Translations under genes and position numbers: made by a program
From: Prochlorococcus sp. AG-347-J22
GTDB lineage: Bacteria; Cyanobacteriota; Cyanobacteriia; PCC-6307; Cyanobiaceae
NCBI GenBank assembly: GCA_003279005.1
Contig: QCBY01000003.1
Coordinates: forward strand, 62,001 to 126,000
Length of the DNA: 64,000 bases
Reading direction: 5' to 3'
Notes under the pieces: generated by a model
Told to the model about the DNA's origin: nothing
What the model saw: the letters and a program-made list of their open reading frames with translations, nothing else
The model's database searches: none
In this document: positions 59,455 to 64,000 of the stretch, in pieces
Layout: each line of letters opens with the position of its first letter
Numbering within the stretch: the stretch's first letter is position 1

Positions 59455-60171
59455 ATGGCAACATTAGGGGTAAATATTGATCATATCGCAAATGTACGTC
59501 AGTCCAGGAAGACTGTTGAGCCTGATCCAGTTCAATTCGCTTTCCTCGCAGAATTAGGAGGTGCAGATTCAATAACAGTTCACTTAAGAGAAGATAGAAG
59601 GCATATACAAGATCGAGATATATTTCTTTTAAGAGATACTATAAAAACAAAACTCAATTTAGAAATGGCTGCTACTGAAGAAATGTTGAAAATTTCTAAA
59701 AAGTTACTTCCAGATTACGTCACACTTGTTCCAGAGAAAAGAGAAGAAATTACAACTGAGGGAGGATTGGATGTTAAAAATAACAAGAAATACCTTAAGG
59801 ATTATGTTTCTAGATTGAAAAGTTCAAATATTGAAGTTAGTGCATTTATAGATCCCGTGAATGAGCAGATTAATTGTTCAGGTGAAGTAGGGTTTGATTT
59901 CATTGAATTGCACACTGGCAAATACGCAGATCTAAAAGGGGAAGAGCAATATGTGGAACTCCAAAAGATTATTGAATCTACATACTATGCAATTGATCTT
60001 GATTTAATTGTTAATGCAGGACATGGACTTAATTATCAGAATGTAGAAAAAATTGCATCAATTAACAATATTAATGAGTTAAACATTGGTCATAGTATTG
60101 TTGCAAGAGCTCTTGCTGTAGGTTTAGAAAAAGCAGTGCGAGAAATGAAGACCCTTATTTCAACAAATTAA
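59455..60171 (+). CDS. pdxJ: pyridoxine 5'-phosphate synthase
   Basis: Condenses 3-amino-1-hydroxyacetone phosphate with DXP to form PNP in vitamin B6 synthesis. 238 residues from the ATG at 59455 (MATLGVNIDHIANVRQSR), the family start; a TTG at 59428 would add a non-family lead. GADSITVHLREDRRHIQDRD, ELHTGKYADLKGEEQY, LIVNAGHGLNYQN and LNIGHSIVARALAVGLEKAV are hallmark motifs. It uses DXP, the substrate of the dxr product at the window start. Confidence 0.96.
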   Translation: MATLGVNIDHIANVRQSRKTVEPDPVQFAFLAELGGADSITVHLREDRRHIQDRDIFLLRDTIKTKLNLEMAATEEMLKISKKLLPDYVTLVPEKREEITTEGGLDVKNNKKYLKDYVSRLKSSNIEVSAFIDPVNEQINCSGEVGFDFIELHTGKYADLKGEEQYVELQKIIESTYYAIDLDLIVNAGHGLNYQNVEKIASINNINELNIGHSIVARALAVGLEKAVREMKTLISTN

Positions 60172-60179
60172 TTTTTAAA

Positions 60180-60497
60180 ATGAAAACTTATTTTTTCGTT
60201 GCAGCAAGTGAGAAGTTTTTAACAGTTGAAGAACCTCTTGAAGAAATTTTAAAAGAAAGGACTAGAAACTATAAAGAGAATAATAAGGAAAAAGATTTTT
60301 GGCTTTTAAAAAATCCATCGTTTTTAAAATCTTCTAAATTTGCTGATTTGTCTAAATTGATTCCCCATCCTCCAGCCGCAGTTATATCTACGGATAAAAA
60401 ATTCATTACATTCTTAAAGCTTCGCTTAGAATTTGTTGCAGTAGGCGAATTTGAATTTCCTAATGCAGAAATATCAGATCCATTTAAAGTTGAGTAA
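60180..60497 (+). CDS. MgPME-cyclase complex family protein (DUF2488)
   Basis: 105 residues: MKTYFFVAASEKFLTVEEPL, EEILKERTRNYKENNKEKDF, WLLKNPSFLKSSKF and FITFLKLRLEFVAVGEFEFP, which match the cyanobacterial/plastid DUF2488 family associated with the Mg-protoporphyrin monomethyl ester cyclase step of chlorophyll synthesis. Follows pdxJ by 8 bp. An opposite-strand frame is a shadow. Confidence 0.85.
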   Translation: MKTYFFVAASEKFLTVEEPLEEILKERTRNYKENNKEKDFWLLKNPSFLKSSKFADLSKLIPHPPAAVISTDKKFITFLKLRLEFVAVGEFEFPNAEISDPFKVE

Positions 60498-60515
60498 TAT
60501 ATCAACTATTAAAAA

Positions 60516-63500
60516 TTGCTTAATATTTATAAATCAAACAAAATTGAAGTTATTAGTCAGCTATTAGCAAAAGAATTAATAATTAGCCCCCCCTTTATTA
60601 CAGAAAAACTTGATATCGCCGTTCCTAATTACTTTTTAGGTAAGTGGTTAAGAGATCAGATAACTATAAGTAATCAAATAAGTGCTCTCTATGAATTAAA
60701 GACAATTTCTAATTATACCGAGGCTTTATTAACTAATTTCTTCCCTGGAATTGATATGGGAATTTGGAATTATGAGACAATAAAATGGGGGATCATAGAT
60801 TCATTTGAAGAATTAAATTATCATAAAGAATCATTACCATTAAGTAGTTGGATTAATAAATATTTTAAAAATAAAAGGATGATTGATGGAGATATTTTTA
60901 ATTTGACAAAAAAAATTGCAAATAATTTTATTGATTATCTAATTTTTAGACCGGAAATGATAGCTAATTGGCATAAGTATGATTTGAATTCTCCAAATCT
61001 TTTTAATAATTTAAATTCAAATGAATATTGGCAACCAATCTTATATAAATTAATTGAAAAAAAAATGTCAAATAAACCATCATGTTTGTACATGATTGAA
61101 ATAATTAATAATATTAAAAAATTTAAAAATTATAAACTTAGAATACCTAAACAAATTTATATTATTTCTGATAATAATTTATCAAAACTATACATTGCCT
61201 TTTTTTCAAAATTAGCAGAATTTTCAAATGTAAATTTATACTTAATTTCTCCGGGCGATAATCTATGGGACAGAATAAATTCTATTGAAGGAAAAGTAGA
61301 TTTTAAAGATATTGAGAGTAACCTATATTTAAATAATTCAAATATTGAAAAGATATTTAGTAAATTTGGAGCTAATTATCAGAAATTGATTGATGAAACT
61401 TCTAATATTGAAAATATAAAAATAAATAATAATTCCATTTATATTGATCCAACTACAAACATTTCTTATAAAAATAAAATACCTTTAATTAATCAAATAC
61501 AGAAAAGATTAATTGATAATAAAGAGCATGATTTTACTATTGATGAAAAAGATGAATCGATTTTATTTAGAGGACATGCTAATCAACTAAGTCAATTAGA
61601 ATATATAAGAAATAAAATTATAGAAATATTAGAAACTCATGATGAAATTAAATATAGTGATATTGCTTTAGTTTCCCCTCAAACTAGTTTAATAAAACCT
61701 TTCCTAAAGTATATCTTTAATAATGAATTAATAAATGGTCAAAAGCTACCTTATTTTTTTATTGAAGAAGATTATGAAGATTATTCAAATGTATATAAAT
61801 TTTTATTTGAAATTATAGAATTAGCAAATGAGAAAATTAATCTCGAAAAAATAGATTATCTTCTTTCTCAAAAATTTACCCAGAATATTTTTAATTTTGA
61901 TATTTCTGAAAAGGACGAAATCATTTTTTTATTAACTCAAGTTGGCTTTCATTGGGGCTTAGATGCAGATGAAAGGTTTGGTGATGAAAAAAATACTTTA
62001 GATTGGTGTTTAAATAGAATTACCTTAGGTCTTATTTATGGTAAAGAATATAATTTAAAAAATTCTAATATTAAATCATTTAGTCCAATTAATATTAATT
62101 TGGATTTAAATAGATGGGTGAACATATTATTTCACCTTAAAAAATATATTAATTTATTAAGAGGTTCTTATAGTTATGAAGGATGGGTCAAAAAGATTAA
62201 GTTTATACTTATTAACATAAGAATTTTTAATCAAAATTTAGATTTAGAAATTTGTGAAATAAACAGAATATTTGATAATTTTTCAATACCTTTCCTATCA
62301 CATCAAGTTGTTGTTTTAAATGTTTTTAGAGAAATATTCATTACATCTATAAGTAAATCTAAGTATAAAAATCAATCTTACTTAAATAAGATATTGGTAA
62401 GTGATATTGAGAAGGTAAGACTAATACCTCGTAAAATTATCTTCTTAGTTAATATGAATAGTATTTATTATCCAAGATTATTAACTAATGAAAATATAAA
62501 TTTATTAAATAAAAAATATCTTCTTGGAGATCCATCAACTTTTGATAGAGAAAAATATTTTTTCCTTGAGTTATTAGTCTCCTGTAGAAAACAACTTATA
62601 GTTTCTTGGATTAATAATGACAAAGATAATAATAAATTAGATATATCGTTTCCTATAAAGGAGTTAATAAACTATATCGAGAGTTTTTTAACCTCAGAAC
62701 AATGTAATTCTATTATCAAATACTATGAATTCCAGAAAAAGCAAGTTATTAAGGTTAAAGAAAATAACTTAAAAAGTAATTATTCTTTAATAAAAAAAAT
62801 AGATTGGGAGGAAAAAGAATTTGAAAGTAAAGATTTTAAATTATCTGAATTAACCTATTGGTTCAAGTTCCCTCAACTATATTGGCTAAATAAAAAAAAT
62901 ATTTTCCCAAAAGGAACTTTTATGCATCATCCAGATGAAGAATATCTAAGTAATCTCCAGAAATCTGAATTAATTACCAAAATTATTAAGAAATTAGAGA
63001 TTGATAACGAATACATTATTGATGAATTAAAAAATTTGAGTGTTAAAGATCATTTACTTGAGTATGGAATTATTACATCAAAAAATAGTATCTTTTCAAA
63101 AGAAAAAGAAATGCAGGGTTTGTTAGGCAGCCTAATCACAAATTTGAGTAAATATAAAAAAATTTACAGACTTTATATTAAATCAAATTCAAATAAAGAG
63201 GAATATTTCATAGCAGATAATATGGTTATTGAATTGATGCATGCCAAACTTAGTTTAAAGCGTTTGTCAGAAGCTTGGATTAGATTACTTTTTATTTCTT
63301 CTTTAGAAAAGAATATAATAAATACTCAGATAATTTTTAGAGAAGAAAATCAATATAAAAAAGAAGTTCTTCAATCACCGGGAGCAGAGTCTTCAAAGCA
63401 AATATTAGAGGATTATATTAATATTTTTAAGAATTCCTCAGAAAAATGCTTACCGCTCCCCCCAGAAAGTACTTATAAATATGTAGAGGCAAAAATCCAA

Positions 63501-63698
63501 TCTAAAAATGAAATAAAAGCTTTTTCCGATAGATGGATAGGAAATAAAAATTTTAGTAAAGGAGAGAGAGATAATATCGAAATGCAAATGTGTTTTGGAA
63601 ATAAAAAAGAACCAGATTTCTTTTTTAATAATAATATTTTTGATGATTTATCATTCAGATTTTATGCCCCTTTATTTCAAGCATTAAAGAAAAAATAA
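60516..63698 (+). CDS. recC: exodeoxyribonuclease V subunit gamma (RecC)
   Basis: 1060 residues from a TTG. The start AVPNYFLGKWLRDQITISNQ matches the RecC entry motif (V-P-N-x-x-x-x-x-W-L). Domain order is N-terminal inactive helicase, YSDIALVSPQTSLIKPFLKY, VVLNVFREIFITSISKSKYK, then an inactive helicase-like C-terminal part with FDREKYFFLELLVSCRKQL. RecC recognises Chi in RecBCD and is essential for break repair. recB and recD are expected downstream or elsewhere. The sequence is very Asn/Lys/Ile-rich. Confidence 0.9.
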   Translation: MLNIYKSNKIEVISQLLAKELIISPPFITEKLDIAVPNYFLGKWLRDQITISNQISALYELKTISNYTEALLTNFFPGIDMGIWNYETIKWGIIDSFEELNYHKESLPLSSWINKYFKNKRMIDGDIFNLTKKIANNFIDYLIFRPEMIANWHKYDLNSPNLFNNLNSNEYWQPILYKLIEKKMSNKPSCLYMIEIINNIKKFKNYKLRIPKQIYIISDNNLSKLYIAFFSKLAEFSNVNLYLISPGDNLWDRINSIEGKVDFKDIESNLYLNNSNIEKIFSKFGANYQKLIDETSNIENIKINNNSIYIDPTTNISYKNKIPLINQIQKRLIDNKEHDFTIDEKDESILFRGHANQLSQLEYIRNKIIEILETHDEIKYSDIALVSPQTSLIKPFLKYIFNNELINGQKLPYFFIEEDYEDYSNVYKFLFEIIELANEKINLEKIDYLLSQKFTQNIFNFDISEKDEIIFLLTQVGFHWGLDADERFGDEKNTLDWCLNRITLGLIYGKEYNLKNSNIKSFSPININLDLNRWVNILFHLKKYINLLRGSYSYEGWVKKIKFILINIRIFNQNLDLEICEINRIFDNFSIPFLSHQVVVLNVFREIFITSISKSKYKNQSYLNKILVSDIEKVRLIPRKIIFLVNMNSIYYPRLLTNENINLLNKKYLLGDPSTFDREKYFFLELLVSCRKQLIVSWINNDKDNNKLDISFPIKELINYIESFLTSEQCNSIIKYYEFQKKQVIKVKENNLKSNYSLIKKIDWEEKEFESKDFKLSELTYWFKFPQLYWLNKKNIFPKGTFMHHPDEEYLSNLQKSELITKIIKKLEIDNEYIIDELKNLSVKDHLLEYGIITSKNSIFSKEKEMQGLLGSLITNLSKYKKIYRLYIKSNSNKEEYFIADNMVIELMHAKLSLKRLSEAWIRLLFISSLEKNIINTQIIFREENQYKKEVLQSPGAESSKQILEDYINIFKNSSEKCLPLPPESTYKYVEAKIQSKNEIKAFSDRWIGNKNFSKGERDNIEMQMCFGNKKEPDFFFNNNIFDDLSFRFYAPLFQALKKK

Positions 63699-64000
63699 TG
63701 TTTAAATTTAATTCAAAAGGATTATTTGAATCTTCTAATGAAATAATTCTTGTCTTCTTTCAGTTTCTTATTATTAGTCTTCATTTTATTAAATTTGAAT
63801 TTCTTCATAAGATACAAATAATTCAGAATAATTCTATATTTAGTCTTTTGGGGTTCATAATCATAATAATCGCATCAATTATTATTTTTTTAGCAATTAA
63901 AGACTTAGGTAGTAATCTATCTCCTTTTCCAAAACCTATTTCAAATGGAAATCTTGTTACTTCGGGTGTTTATCGTTTTATACGCCATCCAATGTATTAT
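63698..64000 (+). CDS. isoprenylcysteine/phospholipid methyltransferase family protein (3' part outside window)
   Basis: 101 residues visible, from the ATG at 63698, which overlaps the recC stop as TAATG. Three hydrophobic segments (about 13-30, 45-66) precede NGNLVTSGVYRFIRHPMYY, the conserved start of the SAM-binding C-terminal block of PEMT/ICMT enzymes. The gene is cut by the window edge. Substrate unknown. Confidence 0.8.
   Translation, partial: MFKFNSKGLFESSNEIILVFFQFLIISLHFIKFEFLHKIQIIQNNSIFSLLGFIIIIIASIIIFLAIKDLGSNLSPFPKPISNGNLVTSGVYRFIRHPMYY

Overview
The window looks like a piece of a high-light-adapted Prochlorococcus chromosome. It is very AT-rich, has five small high-light-inducible (Hli) genes, a 38-residue PsbY, CrtH carotenoid isomerase, a DUF2488 (MgPME-cyclase) gene, DUF3764/DUF3804/DUF1651-type small proteins, and many short membrane proteins of the kind typical of this genus. 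The clade (HLII is my guess) is inferred from overall character only.

Layout. 1-6.2 kb is a leftward core operon: HlyD-type adaptor, polA, cysS and dxr (dxr runs off the left edge); ychF reads rightward from 6.35 kb. 7.4-14.9 kb holds small membrane proteins, an Hli cluster at 9.2-9.9 kb, SelO, a DUF3804 protein and a 2H phosphoesterase. 14.9-18.4 kb is a leftward cell-surface type cluster (putative glycosyltransferase, methyltransferase, PhyH-type dioxygenase). 18.4-25.5 kb has gloA, a DUF218 protein, rluF, small unknown genes, several decayed genes and an unknown two-gene operon.

About 25.6-45.6 kb is a genomic island built on the single intact tRNA-Pro(UGG) at 44578-44651. Seven copies of the tRNA 3' end (about 47-49 bp) lie at 25634, 31644, 34894, 35778, 37273, 38613 and 40888, all in the same orientation as the tRNA. 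A decayed 5' half lies at 45565. The segments between neighbouring copies look like individual integrated elements: each carries a pair of 11- or 12-bp direct repeats near one end and a matching pair near the other, while the repeat sequence changes between elements. The spacing from tRNA fragment to repeat is nearly constant within a family. I read these as arm-type binding sites of different tyrosine recombinases that share one tRNA core (tycheposon- or satellite-like elements). No integrase gene is in the window, so the elements are cargo-only or decayed. Cargo includes PstS, an autotransporter, a methyltransferase, a DnaB-type helicase core, paired secreted proteins (one with a CxxCH motif), two PsbY-like membrane proteins and small secreted proteins.

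45.8-52.9 kb has apt, three tandem porin genes (the first two share a perfect repeat of about 1 kb), a zinc-ribbon peptide, an Hli gene, tRNA-Lys(UUU) and psbY. 52.9-64 kb is core: trmFO, crtH, an atypical response regulator, grxD-bolA, a TPR-like protein, plsC, pdxJ, DUF2488, recC and the start of an isoprenylcysteine/phospholipid methyltransferase family gene.

Other themes are many genes broken by a single stop or frameshift, and a 48-bp leader shared by three unlinked small genes. All assignments come from reading the sequence and from family knowledge; no database search was run.
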